From Allorhodopirellula heiligendammensis (GTDB lineage: Bacteria > Planctomycetota > Planctomycetia > Pirellulales > Pirellulaceae): a stretch of 64,000 nucleotides of DNA. Position 1 is the stretch's first letter; each line of letters starts with the position of its first letter. The stretch covers positions 2,143,015-2,207,014 of the forward strand of contig NZ_SJPU01000001.1 of NCBI RefSeq assembly GCF_007860105.1. The letters are read 5' to 3'. The notes below the pieces were generated by a model, which worked only from the letters and a program-made list of their open reading frames with translations, searched no databases and was not told the origin of the DNA. Both the position numbers and the translations under genes were made by a program. Positions 16,161 through 26,500 of this stretch are shown here, piece by piece.

Positions 16161-17654
16161 TCAGACCCGCATTTTTCCGTTCTGTTTAAGGGATATTGTT
16201 TTCTCGTAGAGCTCAATGTACTGGAGAGCACTTGCCCCCCATGACCAATCCCGTGTCATGCCGCGCTCCACAATTTTTTTCCAAATTTCTTTTTCATGGA
16301 ACCGCAAGCGGAGCGCATCGCCGATGGCGCGGTCCAAAGAAGCCGCATCGTGGCCGCGGAGGTGAAACCCTGTCGCGGTTTCGTTTTCCACCGTTTCACG
16401 CGTCGTATTGATGATTGTATCGGCCAATCCGCCGGTCTCTGTCACTACGCAAATGGTCCCATATCGCAAACTGTACAGTTGGTTCAACCCGCATGGCTCG
16501 TACCGACTGGGCATCACAAAGAGATCACTGGACGCTTCGATGCGGTGGGCCAGCGGATCGCTGAAGCCGACATAGGCGGCGAGTTGGTCGGGGTGCTCCG
16601 AAGCCAGCCACGTCAGTTCGCTTTCGATGACCGGGTCACCACTGCCCAAGACGGCCCATTGCGTGGGCCGTCTTTCTCGCAAATGCTCTCGCATCACTGG
16701 CAAAATCAAGTCCCAGCCCTTCTGATCGGCGAGGCGGCCGACCAAGCCGATCATGGGGACGTCTGGATTGCTCGGCAATCCCAATTCGGCCTGCAGAGCG
16801 AGTTTGTTTTCGAGTTTGCCGTGCTCCCAATTGGTAACATCGTAGTTTCGAACCAGATTGACATCCTTCGCAGGATTCCAAATATCGGTGTCGATCCCGT
16901 TGATAATTCCGCTGACGCGGTCCCCCAAGCTGCGAAGAATCGGATCAAGGCCGCAGCCGTGCAGCGGCGTTTTGATTTCTTCAGCATAGGTGGGACTGAC
17001 TGTGCAAACCTGATCAGCAGTGACAATTCCCGTTTTCAGAAAGTTCATGCCCCCGTAGTATTCGAACGAGTCACTGCGGAAGCGGTCCCACGGCAGTCCT
17101 GTCGCTTCGAAACTCTCTGCTGGAAACGAACCTTGGTACGCCAGGTTGTGGATCGAGAGCACGGTGGGCGTATCACGGGGGAAGCCGTGGCCATCGTTTT
17201 GGACGAGTGCGGGTACGAGCGCCGTTTGCCAATCGTTGCACTGAATCAGGTCGACGGGGCGATCCATCCGCTTCATCACCTCGATCGCAGCGCGGCAGAA
17301 GAAAATGAATCGTTCAGCGTTGTCGCGATAGTCGCCGTGTTTGTCGCCGTAAAGGAAAGGGCGAGAGAAGTACTGAGGTTGATCGACGAAATAGACCGGC
17401 ACCATGCCGCCTGGCAGGTAGCTCCGCAGCACTCGGCCCCCGACGATGCGATCGCCAGGCATCTCGATTGCGAAGCTCATTTCGGTTTGCTCAATTGTCA
17501 TCTGAGACCGACGAATCGAATCGAAGGCGGGCATGATCACTGCGCATTGATGACCGGCATCTGCGACGACACTCGGGAGCTTTCCACAAACGTCAGCCAA
17601 ACCGCCCGTTTTTGCAAACGGCACCGCTTCGGTAGTAAGATAGACAATGTTCAA
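16161..17654 (-). CDS. glgA: Glycogen (starch) synthase, GT5 family
   Basis: The enzyme extends alpha-1,4-glucan from ADP-glucose. The N-terminal MNIVYLTTEAVPFAKTGGLA includes the K-x-G-G-L sugar-nucleotide site (Lys15). Further signatures are LSIHNLAYQG, YYGGMNFLK, VSPTYAEEI, GIINGIDTDIWNP and, in the second Rossmann lobe, GLVGRLADQKGWDL and MPSRYEPCGLNQLYSLRYGT. I start the gene at the TTG at 17654 because it gives the family's usual N-terminus and length (497 residues); the frame is open to an ATG at 17804, but those 50 residues have no counterpart in the family. The pseudokinase gene starts divergently at 17810. With galT it suggests glycogen and sugar-nucleotide metabolism. Confidence 0.85.
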   Translation of the reverse strand: MNIVYLTTEAVPFAKTGGLADVCGKLPSVVADAGHQCAVIMPAFDSIRRSQMTIEQTEMSFAIEMPGDRIVGGRVLRSYLPGGMVPVYFVDQPQYFSRPFLYGDKHGDYRDNAERFIFFCRAAIEVMKRMDRPVDLIQCNDWQTALVPALVQNDGHGFPRDTPTVLSIHNLAYQGSFPAESFEATGLPWDRFRSDSFEYYGGMNFLKTGIVTADQVCTVSPTYAEEIKTPLHGCGLDPILRSLGDRVSGIINGIDTDIWNPAKDVNLVRNYDVTNWEHGKLENKLALQAELGLPSNPDVPMIGLVGRLADQKGWDLILPVMREHLRERRPTQWAVLGSGDPVIESELTWLASEHPDQLAAYVGFSDPLAHRIEASSDLFVMPSRYEPCGLNQLYSLRYGTICVVTETGGLADTIINTTRETVENETATGFHLRGHDAASLDRAIGDALRLRFHEKEIWKKIVERGMTRDWSWGASALQYIELYEKTISLKQNGKMRV

Positions 17655-17809
17655 TTCAATACCCAGAGTTGGCAAATCAAGATTAGATGTCGTTCGGATG
17701 CCACGTAGCGGCACTGCACACAATAAACTAAAGCAAACATACAATGGGAAGTTTGCCCGCGACGATTTCCCGGTCGCCCTTTTTTTCGTTCGAGATCTGA
17801 TCACTTTTC

Positions 17810-20800
17810 ATGCCGCTCCCCCTTGTTGATTTTTGGAAACGCTTGCTTCAAAGCGGTCTAGCGGATGCCTCTACCCCAAGACTGTGGGCGGCAGATTTCG
17901 CCGCCGCGCACAACTCAGCGCCCCCTTCAGACCCGTTAGCACTCGCCAAATGGTTAGTCCAAACGGGGCGATTGAAGCCGTTTCAGGCCGCCTGTTTGAC
18001 TCGACCGAATCCCCAGGGGGATGTAGAGAGTGAACAGAAAAGAGAGTTTCGTTTTCCGGTATTGCGGATTGCGCCGCTTACACAGGTGGCCGAGCAATCG
18101 TTGCCCACGTTGACGCAGTGGTTACCCGTTGAGCACGACAGGCACCCCGGCGATTCGGGAATCGTTCTGCAACTCTCGCCGAGCCGACTGACTCCAGAGG
18201 ACGGTGATCGGTTGCGATGGCTGGCTGCAGCGCAGCACCCAGGACTGCCAAATCATGAGTTAATCGTGTTGGCCGGCGCACCGCTGGGAAGTTACTTTAC
18301 GACTTTGCCACTGGACACGTCACTCGACGCGATTGGCGTGTTTGCAACGGTTCCTCCGGGGGAGTCGTTGGCCGAGCACTGTACCCGGGGGCCCGATTCC
18401 CGCTGGACCGCACCTCGAATTGTGCCTCTGATTAAGACCCTTTGCGGGGCCATGGGACAATTAGAGAGCGGCCGTCTGGCATTCCCGCCAATGCCCTCTC
18501 CTGATCGAATTTGGATTCCGCACGATGCGAAGTCACCGGGGATCCTGTGGATCGATCCGGCTGATTTTCTGTCCGGGGACGCGTTGGACTGTTCCCAGAC
18601 GATTACCAGCCACGACTCTCGACTGCTCTACACTGCACCGGAGGCAATCGCAGCGGAAGGGAGCCCTTCGAGTTCGTGGGCCAGCCAATCGATCTATGCG
18701 TTGGGCTGCCTGGCATACCGACTTCGGTTCGGCCAACACGCCTTTGCCGCTGCCAAAGACGAACAGATTCGCTCGCGACAACTGCGTTTTGAACCACCCG
18801 AGTTGAGCGAGGCGGTCTCTCAAGGGGCTGCAGGGGACCCGTTACTACGCGTATTGGCCTACGCGCTCGCAAAGGATCCTCAGTCAAGGTTCGCGAGTTT
18901 TGACGCGTTCACCCAAGCGCTCGCAGCCACTCAGACGCTCGCAGCGTCCGTGCCCGCAGGAGAGTCGTCCGTCCCCGCGGGAGAGTCGTCCGTCCCCGCA
19001 GAAGAACAGCGGTCGCCACCAGACCGTATCCACAACGAATCGTCCTCGGCGGCCAAGCAGGCTGCCGAGCCATCGCAGCAACCCGCCGATCAGCTGTCGG
19101 CGGAGGCAGGCGGCCGCGACGACCAGGGCATTGCGTCCAAATCGCCCGCCCCTGTGATCGCGGCAACTACCGCAACGCCAGCCGTTCAAAAAGATCAGGC
19201 AACGAACCCAATCTCGCACTCCTCCGGCAAAACGACGGCGGTGCCCAGTCGCCTCAGCGCGGCGGCATCCCCAACGGTCTCCCCCTCAGCGACGGCCGCC
19301 CGTCCCACGGCCGAGCCCACCTCATCGGCAGAGTCGGCCTCGGACGCAGGTGTTGCTGACCAATCATCGGGAAAGGCTCCATCGGGAAAGACACCGCGCC
19401 CCCTGGTTCCGGAGCGTCATCCGCGCCGTCCAAGTCGTCGGCGAACGGCATGGTTGATCCTCGGCAGCATGTGGATCCCGATTATCTTGTTGGTGGTAGC
19501 TCTGGCACTTCAAGATCCCGACGCCCCCCGACCAGTCGCCAAGCGAGTGCGCCCACCGATTCCGGCGGTCATCCCGTCTGTCACCGGACGCCGCCCCGCG
19601 CCGCAGCAGCCGAGACCTGCGATACCTCCGGCCCGATCTCAAACCAAAGCCAGCGACAACGAGTCCATCGAGATTGTCTCCGATGATCGGATGTTGTGGG
19701 CACCCCCATCGGCTCTTTTGGCAACCGATCCGGCCAGCAGTATCGACGCAGCGGACGAGGACCGCCTGCGGGCCACCATGTTGCTACCACCGGGACCGGC
19801 TGCCCTCACCACATTTCATCTACCTAATCTGAACGCCACTGGTCTCCGCGACGCGTTCGCCCCGGAGCTGTCCACGTTGTGGACTCAACTACAAAATCGG
19901 CTCGCCGTGCCCCTTGACGATGTGCGTCTGCTTGCGTTGGCGTGGTTCCCAGGGCGAGACGGAGTCCCTGAGATCGCCATGGCGGTCCATTTGAAATCCC
20001 CGCGCACACTCGATGAACTCACTCAAGGCTGGGAGGCATCGCTAGCGGTGGTTCCAGGCGGAGCCAAAATCTATGCGGGCGACGATCCTGACGGTGATGC
20101 GTACTATCCCCATTTCGTGGCTAGCGGTCAGTCATCCGACGGATCTGCCGATGGTGACTCGGCTGCACGACGCGTCGACGCATTCGCAATTGGCTCAATT
20201 GCAAGAATGACGCAGGTGGCTGAGGTAGAGGGTGCGCCGGTGCTGCTGCCGCGACAACTCGAGGAACTTTGGCAGGCGTCCCGCCCCACCGACGCGATCG
20301 CAATGTTGAGTTCGCCCTATTTCTTGATCGCAGATTCACGAGCATGGGTCAATCAAACGGCCCCGACGCTATTGGATTGGATTCGTGCGACATTGACGCC
20401 TGAGTGCGGTGGTCTGCTAGTGCGCGTGGCGGCTGCACCGCAGGAGTATTCATCCAGCGAGTCAACGACGACCCCACGAGGTAGCTATATCGAACTTCGG
20501 CTAGCGGCTGCACCGGGTAAAAACCCAGCGACACTGAAATCCAAAGTCTTAGCTCGCATCGACGAGGCTGCCGTGGCAGCGGAGGACTTCCTCGTTAGCG
20601 GTGAAGTCGACCCATCCTGGCGACTGCTGGCGGCACGGTTGCCGAGCATGTGGATGTTCACGGGTGAACAGGTGCGTTCAGCGGCCATCAAGCGTGAAGT
20701 CATTTTCAATGCCTATTTGCCGCCGATGGCGCTCCCGCAACTCGCCCTAGGAACCCTGCTCGCTGCCAACACCACGACAACAATTGCTACCGCCAGTGAT

Positions 20801-21223
20801 GTCAGCCCGATGCAAAAACTTACTATCGAGGAGATGCTCGAACGCCCAATGTCGGTCAGTTTCGGCCAGGAATCACTGCAGTTCGCGATCGACACCATTA
20901 TCAATGAGTTCGCGGCTGATCTGCCCGAGGGCAATCAGGCACCGGCGGTGGAGATCATCGGCGGTGACCTGCAAAAGATGGGGATCACCCAGAATCAACA
21001 GGTTCGGAATTTTAACAAGTCGGATCTGCCGCTCCGCACTGTGCTTACCGACTTGATGCTCGGTGCGAACCCCGATCGCACCGCAACCGGCCCCGCCGAC
21101 CCGAAACAAGCGCTGATTTGGGTTGTGGTCGGGGAAGGCGACGACGCAGAGATTAAAGTGACAACTCGCGAGGCAGCCCAGGGAACCTACGAGTTGCCCA
21201 AGGAGTTTCAGTTGGCGCCGTAA
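17810..21223 (+). CDS. Large membrane protein with a degenerate serine/threonine kinase domain
   Basis: A 1137-residue protein. Residues 15-63 resemble the short N-terminal motif of planctomycete kinases (LAKWLVQTGRLKPFQAACL). A kinase-like lobe spans about 80-370: TAPEAI (275-280) and SQSIYALGCLAYRL (292-305) match the APE and subdomain IX motifs, but the HRD loop is FPPMPSPDRIWI and DFG is replaced by WIDPADF, so it is probably not catalytic. Residues 380-540 are low complexity, with a short repeat ESSVPAGESSVPAEE. A single membrane helix (about 548-568, AWLILGSMWIPIILLVVALAL) precedes a large extracytoplasmic part (570-1137) without recognised domains. It begins divergently from glgA. Confidence 0.7.
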   Translation: MPLPLVDFWKRLLQSGLADASTPRLWAADFAAAHNSAPPSDPLALAKWLVQTGRLKPFQAACLTRPNPQGDVESEQKREFRFPVLRIAPLTQVAEQSLPTLTQWLPVEHDRHPGDSGIVLQLSPSRLTPEDGDRLRWLAAAQHPGLPNHELIVLAGAPLGSYFTTLPLDTSLDAIGVFATVPPGESLAEHCTRGPDSRWTAPRIVPLIKTLCGAMGQLESGRLAFPPMPSPDRIWIPHDAKSPGILWIDPADFLSGDALDCSQTITSHDSRLLYTAPEAIAAEGSPSSSWASQSIYALGCLAYRLRFGQHAFAAAKDEQIRSRQLRFEPPELSEAVSQGAAGDPLLRVLAYALAKDPQSRFASFDAFTQALAATQTLAASVPAGESSVPAGESSVPAEEQRSPPDRIHNESSSAAKQAAEPSQQPADQLSAEAGGRDDQGIASKSPAPVIAATTATPAVQKDQATNPISHSSGKTTAVPSRLSAAASPTVSPSATAARPTAEPTSSAESASDAGVADQSSGKAPSGKTPRPLVPERHPRRPSRRRTAWLILGSMWIPIILLVVALALQDPDAPRPVAKRVRPPIPAVIPSVTGRRPAPQQPRPAIPPARSQTKASDNESIEIVSDDRMLWAPPSALLATDPASSIDAADEDRLRATMLLPPGPAALTTFHLPNLNATGLRDAFAPELSTLWTQLQNRLAVPLDDVRLLALAWFPGRDGVPEIAMAVHLKSPRTLDELTQGWEASLAVVPGGAKIYAGDDPDGDAYYPHFVASGQSSDGSADGDSAARRVDAFAIGSIARMTQVAEVEGAPVLLPRQLEELWQASRPTDAIAMLSSPYFLIADSRAWVNQTAPTLLDWIRATLTPECGGLLVRVAAAPQEYSSSESTTTPRGSYIELRLAAAPGKNPATLKSKVLARIDEAAVAAEDFLVSGEVDPSWRLLAARLPSMWMFTGEQVRSAAIKREVIFNAYLPPMALPQLALGTLLAANTTTTIATASDVSPMQKLTIEEMLERPMSVSFGQESLQFAIDTIINEFAADLPEGNQAPAVEIIGGDLQKMGITQNQQVRNFNKSDLPLRTVLTDLMLGANPDRTATGPADPKQALIWVVVGEGDDAEIKVTTREAAQGTYELPKEFQLAP

Positions 21224-21491
21224 CCAGGTCCGGATGGGCGATTCGATCGACAGAACGCGGTTACCGGGGTACAATGTAAATGATCTTTCGGATAGCTCAC
21301 ATGCAGGCATCAACACTGCCATTATGGCGGAGAAACTGGTTTGGCAAGCGATTTGCTATACTCTCTCGATCTGCTAGGTTTGTTGGTGTTTGGTATTGAT
21401 TTAAGCTGCGGTTAACCCCCACACTTTCAATCTTCGACAGTAACCCCGTCCCCCATTTTCGCTTTCCTCCTCGATAGGAGTTCATCTCACG
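21224..21491. other. Intergenic region upstream of iscA-like gene
   Basis: A 268-base gap between two genes on the same strand. A TATACT hexamer occurs at 21357-21362 but no good -35 lies at 16-18 bases. No other structure was recognised. Confidence 0.35.
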
Positions 21492-21824
21492 ATGGCCATT
21501 AAACTCACAGAACGCGCCGCCGAAGAAGTTCTTCGCTTCCGCAAAGAGCACAATTTCGACGACACGATGCTACTGCGGATCGGCGTTGCCGGTGGCGGTT
21601 GCAGCGGCTTCAACTACACGTTGAACTTCGATGACAACTTCGATGAAAAAGCCGACAGCAAGTACGATCACCACGGCGTCAGCGTCGTTGTGGACAAGAA
21701 AAGCGCCTTGTACCTCGACGGAACTGAAGTCGATTGGTTCGATAGTTTGGAAAAGCAGGGCTTCACGTTCAACAACCCCAACGCTGTTAAGAGCTGTGGT
21801 TGCGGAAGCTCCTTCCAAGCCTAG
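21492..21824 (+). CDS. A-type Fe-S cluster carrier protein (IscA/ErpA/HesB family)
   Basis: A 110-residue A-type carrier that accepts and delivers Fe-S clusters in the cytosol. The three conserved cysteines are present: Cys37 in GGGCSGF and the pair near the C-terminus in [21 protein letters not shown] at the start and [19 protein letters not shown] are family blocks. It begins at ATG 21492, preceded by TCGATAGGAGTTCATCTCACG with a good AGGAG ribosome-binding site. The gene is monocistronic here; sufU and sufS lie 16 kb to the right. It cannot be assigned specifically as IscA, SufA or ErpA. Confidence 0.9.
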   Translation: MAIKLTERAAEEVLRFRKEHNFDDTMLLRIGVAGGGCSGFNYTLNFDDNFDEKADSKYDHHGVSVVVDKKSALYLDGTEVDWFDSLEKQGFTFNNPNAVKSCGCGSSFQA

Positions 21825-22227
21825 TCGGACGGATTGGATGGGGTGATCGCCCCTTCATTCGCGAATAAGGGAGGCGGCTGCATTGAAACATCGGCGAGCC
21901 TGACATTGCCTGTCTCGTCGTGCTTCTGCAGAGTTTGCGCTTGTTTCCTCCCGCAATCGCAGAGTGACTCGTACAAACTTGTTCCCCGGTTTCGGCCTGG
22001 GAACGAGTTGAGTAATGGTTTCAGCTGAGAATCGATGCCCCATGGCGAATAGGTTGCTGGCAGCGAATTGTGCATCGCCTTCATGTCGGGGACGTAGATG
22101 TCGGCCGGCACTGCTGCCAATTTGGTGGCGCCGCTGTGGCCGTCACCACGCCTAGTATCGATCGTGATCTGGTCGAGGTTGTGGTCCGGTCGAGGGCGTG
22201 ATTTGCAGGTGATAATGGGGCTTTGCA
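21825..22227. other. Intergenic region between convergent genes with a palindrome
   Basis: About 400 bases between the A-type carrier and the HTTM-like gene, which converge. Apart from the palindrome at 21978-22007, no gene, tRNA or clear terminator was recognised. Confidence 0.4.
21978..22007. repeat. REP-like palindrome GTTCCC...GGGAAC
   Basis: CTTGTTCCCCGG pairs with the GGCCTGGGAACGAG side to give a GTTCCC/GGGAAC stem with an inner GG...CC pair and a TTTC loop. Palindromes of the GTTCCCAGGC...GCCTGGGAAC type are dispersed in planctomycete and other genomes and are associated with RAYT transposases; here only one copy is in the window. Confidence 0.55.
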
Positions 22228-23499
22228 CTACCTCCCACGCGCTGCATCTTTCATCTCATCGAGGCCGCTCATCCAAATCTCAGTGCGGCTGCCATCTCGG
22301 CGGTCGGATGCGGACCGCGACACACCTCGAATTCGATGTGTCCACCCAAATTCCTCTGCCATGGCGATCGCGAGCTGCAATTGGTATCTCGCTTGAGGCA
22401 AGATCGGCACGCCTCGAGAGGCAAGTGATAGTTTGCCGAGGTCTAGTTTTCGCCATGAGTCGCCATCGTCATCCTCGGACACTGCCGATTGCATGGCCGC
22501 GGGCAGTGAGTTGACCACGCCCTCATAAACCTCCACATCGACGCGGCTGTTATGAGGAGAATACAAGGCCCACGATAACCAGTGGTCCAAATGCCATGCG
22601 TCGCGATCAAATCGGCCTCGTCGCTCGGTCAATGGCAACGTTACCGCGAGGAGTACCAAAATCCCGCCGACGACTAGACCCGGCGAGCGATACGCTGCAG
22701 CCTCCATCTCGATGGTGTCTGTATTCGAGTGCGGTCGACGGACGAACAACCAATAGGCCTGCCCCGCCAACACGGCGTTCCACACCAATACGCCAAGACT
22801 GTGATGCATACCCCACGGCGATAGCAACACCATCAGTCCCGCATGCATTGCAATTGCCATGCATCCGCCCAACCTGCGTGTCGGCGGGAGCATCAACAAA
22901 ATTGCAATCAGCAGCTCAGTAGCCGGAAACCCGGCGACCACGATCAGCCGACGGCGATCACTCCATTGGTCAATGGTGAGATGCGTGAATTTCGCTCCGG
23001 TCGCTAAAAACTCTTGCCCCACGGTATGCAGAAACTGATAGTCAAACTTGCCGAGCGAACTGAATAAATAGATGCTGATCGTGAGGATGCGGAAGGCGCC
23101 AATCCGCATGTTCGTAGGCAGCAGCACGAACATCCATCCATACAGGAACGTCTGGTACGCCCAAGGTTGAAGATGATGCTGATCCGTCAGGAAGCCGGCC
23201 GCTAAAGCGAGTGAAATGCACGACCATGCAACGCGTGCGCTGAACGCGCCGCGTCGCACGATCACGATCGTTGACATCACCACTAGGATCGGTGCGAGTA
23301 AAACCGACACCCAATCGGACAACCAAGCTGGCAAGGCAACAAAAGGAATTGCTGGGTAGTAGGATGCCTGCGTCCATGACGGGGGCAGCCACAGGCGGTA
23401 GCTGACAATCATCAGCAGCATGAAGGCGCACGCCCAGTAGCGTGAGAATCGATCGCAATCGCGGACGGGTTGGCCAGGGTTAGGCAAGTCGAATGTCAA
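22228..23499 (-). CDS. HTTM-like multi-pass membrane protein
   Basis: A 423-residue polytopic membrane protein. After a charged N-terminus, at least eight hydrophobic segments can be read (for example YWACAFMLLMIVSYRLWLP, VSVLLAPILVVMSTIVIV, WMFVLLPTNMRIGAFRILTIS, LLIAILLMLPPT), ending near residue 300, followed by a ~120-residue soluble tail that includes YSPHNSRVDVEVYEG. The pattern of LFSSLGKFDYQFLHTVGQEFLATG followed by a conserved motif resembles the HTTM (vitamin-K-dependent carboxylase-like) or DoxX-like families. It has no identifiable catalytic residues I would rely on. It follows the DUF4175-like gene by two bases on the same strand, so they are probably one transcript. Confidence 0.6.
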   Translation of the reverse strand: MTFDLPNPGQPVRDCDRFSRYWACAFMLLMIVSYRLWLPPSWTQASYYPAIPFVALPAWLSDWVSVLLAPILVVMSTIVIVRRGAFSARVAWSCISLALAAGFLTDQHHLQPWAYQTFLYGWMFVLLPTNMRIGAFRILTISIYLFSSLGKFDYQFLHTVGQEFLATGAKFTHLTIDQWSDRRRLIVVAGFPATELLIAILLMLPPTRRLGGCMAIAMHAGLMVLLSPWGMHHSLGVLVWNAVLAGQAYWLFVRRPHSNTDTIEMEAAAYRSPGLVVGGILVLLAVTLPLTERRGRFDRDAWHLDHWLSWALYSPHNSRVDVEVYEGVVNSLPAAMQSAVSEDDDGDSWRKLDLGKLSLASRGVPILPQARYQLQLAIAMAEEFGWTHRIRGVSRSASDRRDGSRTEIWMSGLDEMKDAARGR

Positions 23500-23501
23500 A
23501 G

Positions 23502-26500
23502 CTATTTGGTCCGACCTTCGTTGCGACCGCCAGCAGACTGTCCGAGGCCGCGACGAAACGCTTCGAAGGCGTCTCGGACATCGGCAGGTGCTGGGCGACG
23601 ATTGCCTGAGTCACGCAGATTTCCGAGAGTATCTGCGGTGTCTCCCTGCGTCGTTTTTGTGATCTCACGCGGCCGCATACCCAGACTGCGAAGTGCTTCC
23701 TCGATCTCATCGGGGGCGACAGCCTCCGAGCGTGGTCCGCCATCGATCGGTTTGACGTTCTGCCAGCGGTCTCGGAAACGTCGTAGATCCGCTTCACTCC
23801 ACTTGAGCCGCTGCAGCAAATTTGGATCTGGGTCGGTCCGTGTTTCATCGATATAGTCGAGCACCATGTCGGTAGCGGCTTTTGTGTATTCCAAATCCAC
23901 GGGATCTGGAAGTTCATTCTCGAGCGAGTCTCCCGTGCCTTCACCGCCCCCTGACTGGCCACCACCGGCACCCTTCGATGAGTCCCTGCCATCAGCATCC
24001 GGCAACGTCGACGACGTACCCGTGGGATCTGCTGGCTTCGAGTTTCCAGATGAGCTGGATGGTTCGAATGCATCGTCCGTAGTCGATGGTTCAGTAGATT
24101 TAGCGTCACTGGTTGAACCGTCTGAGGAGCCATTCGGTTCTTGACCACCGCTGGGGCTGCTCGGTTGGTCTTCGCTCGCATTGCCGGGCTTGCCTGATTC
24201 ATTGCCGGGCTTGCCTGATTCATTGCCGGGCTTGCCCGATTCGCTGTCGCCTCGCTGGTTCTGGTCATCCTGTGGAGTGTTCTCCGCATTGTTGCTCCCA
24301 TCGGCGGCGTCGGTACCCTGAGCGTCATCAGCACTATCAGCACTGCTGGCGTCGTCCCTCCCGGCGCCATCATCAGTTCCACTGGATCCTGCACCCGCAG
24401 GTTCACCTCCGTCACTGCCGCCCTCACCAGATGGACCTCCGTCATCGCCTCGCTGAGCCTGATTATTCACTTCGGAGGAAGTCTCGCCCCTGCTCTCCTC
24501 GCCACTTTCAGTTGGTCTGGGTTGCTGCGTCGTGTCTTCAACAGCTGTTCTGTCATTGGGTTGATTGACGTCCGGCATCGTGTCGCCGCGCGCGTCATCA
24601 TCGCGCTGCCCATCACCACGCTGTCCGTCACCACGCTGCCCGTCACCACGCTGCTCTTCGGCAGACGGTCCACCAGTGCTGGGGTCACTACTACCCTGCC
24701 CGTCGTCGCCGGGGTCAGCCTGGTTGGGATCGGTCCCCGGCGTCTCATCGTCGCCTCGCTCCGTTTCGCGCTGGTCGGACGGGCCACCTGAAGGTTGCTC
24801 CGACGCATTGTCACGCGAAGTGTTGTTGCCAGCTTGATCACCGCCGGTCTGGGCAGGGTTCGGCTGTCTTCCACCTTCGCCGCGATCGGACTTCTCAGTA
24901 CCAGATTGATTCTGACCGGAGTTCATCGCGTCGCCAGTCTCTCCAGCACCCTGAGCGTCGTCCGCCGGCGGTTGCTGTTGCTCGTTGAGATAGTCTTGGA
25001 TCCGCTCGAACGCCTCAGCATCGTCCTGGGGCGGCTGACTCGATTGTCCAGCCGCCGAACTTCCGCGTTTTCCGGTGCTTCCATCTTGCGTCTGCCCATC
25101 CTCGGCAGCTGCTTCATTATCCGAATTCGCTGCGGCGGTGGAGTCATCGCTCCCTGCGCGGTTCCCCTGCGCAGAACGCTCTTGTTGTCCCTCTCCTTGT
25201 TGTCCCTCTCCTTGCTGCCCCTCTCCTTGCTGCCCCACTCCTTGCTGCCCCTCGCCTTGCTGCCCCTCGCCTTGCTGTCCCTCGCCTTGCTGTCCCTCTC
25301 CTTGTTGTCCCTCTCCTTGTTGTCCCTCTCCCTGCTGCCCCTCTCCTTGTTGTCCCTCTCCTTGCTGTCCCTCTCCTTGCTGTCCTTCGCCTTGCTGTCC
25401 TTCGCCTTGCTGTCCCTCGCCCTGTTGTCCCTCGCCCTGTTGTCCCTCTCCTTGTTGGCCTGCTCCCTGTTGGCCTTGCTCCTGTGGTTGGCCGTCTGCC
25501 GGTTCCTGCTCATTCTCATTGGTCTGCTCCGCTGCGGCAGTAATTCGCAGCCGGATCGGGTGCGTCTTCGTGACACCTGCAGCGATGGATTCGTCGTTGG
25601 GATCAAATCGATTGTCCGTTGCAATGGCAACGACTTCGACTTCGTCGCCGACGTTCAGTCCGCCACCACGTCGGGATCGGCCGCCTGCCGCAATGATGAT
25701 TCGCGACGGCTGAAAACGATACTCAACGACCTGATTCCCCAGTTTGCCTGCTGGCTGTTTCCACAGACTCGATCGAGCAATCAAGTCGATTCCACGACGG
25801 ACTTCCAATTCAATTTCGGCTAGTCCATAGTCAACATCGGCGGCGTGAATTTCAAAGTTTTGGAACCCATTCAGGGCCACGTCGACAGGAGATTGTTGTG
25901 GAACAACAATGCTAATCTCGGGCGGCAGGTCTTCGACGATCTCGATGGGGTAGACGATCGGGTCCGAATTAGTTTGACCTGCGTCGTCCCACACACGCAG
26001 CCGATAGTCTTGTAGAGGGATTGCTGAACCGCCGCGCAGCCTCAGTGGGAAACTAAATTCGACGCCGGTTCCATCGGTAGCGAGCTGCATTTCGCGGACC
26101 CCCGCAGTCGCTTGGATTTCTCGACCAACCTTGCGTGGATTGAACTCGATGACCGCCCGACGGATCGGGCGATTCACGTTGGCGGCTAACCTGACGCGTG
26201 TACCGTCGACGCCGCGAATCGCTCCGACGTGGCTGGTGCGACGCGATTTTCCGGTATAAGCAGGTGGTTCGTAAACGATTTCCCGAATCTGCACGACGGG
26301 AGTATCACGGATGGAAATCTGAAACGGGCCAGCCTCAGCGTCCCCTGCGACAATCCGATATCGCCGGGTGCCGCGTGCATGATGCGAGATCGGAACGCTC
26401 GCTAGGAATCGATCGGAGACATCGACCGTGTCACTCGGCAGTAAACGAACTTGCGTCCGACTAGATTCTTCGCTTGCTACCGGGCTTGCGTCCGACAGAT

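Noticed and set aside
16296-17708. Long open frame (470 residues) on the plus strand opposite glgA
   Set aside because: It lies exactly opposite a clear GlgA reading frame and has no recognisable motif; long antisense frames are common in high-GC coding DNA.
23480-24445. 321-residue frame in another frame of the DUF4175-like gene on the minus strand
   Set aside because: Same strand but a shifted frame of the low-complexity tail; repeats keep it open. No independent start or motif.
25187-25486. Possible CRISPR array
   Set aside because: Repeats are 15 bp, contiguous and without spacers, and code for GEGQQ in frame; this is a minisatellite.
24795-25823. Leu/Ser-rich open frame on the plus strand over the GEGQQ minisatellite
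   Set aside because: An artefact of a 15-bp repeat that leaves all frames open; composition (LSLLSL, CCPSP) is that of the reverse repeat.
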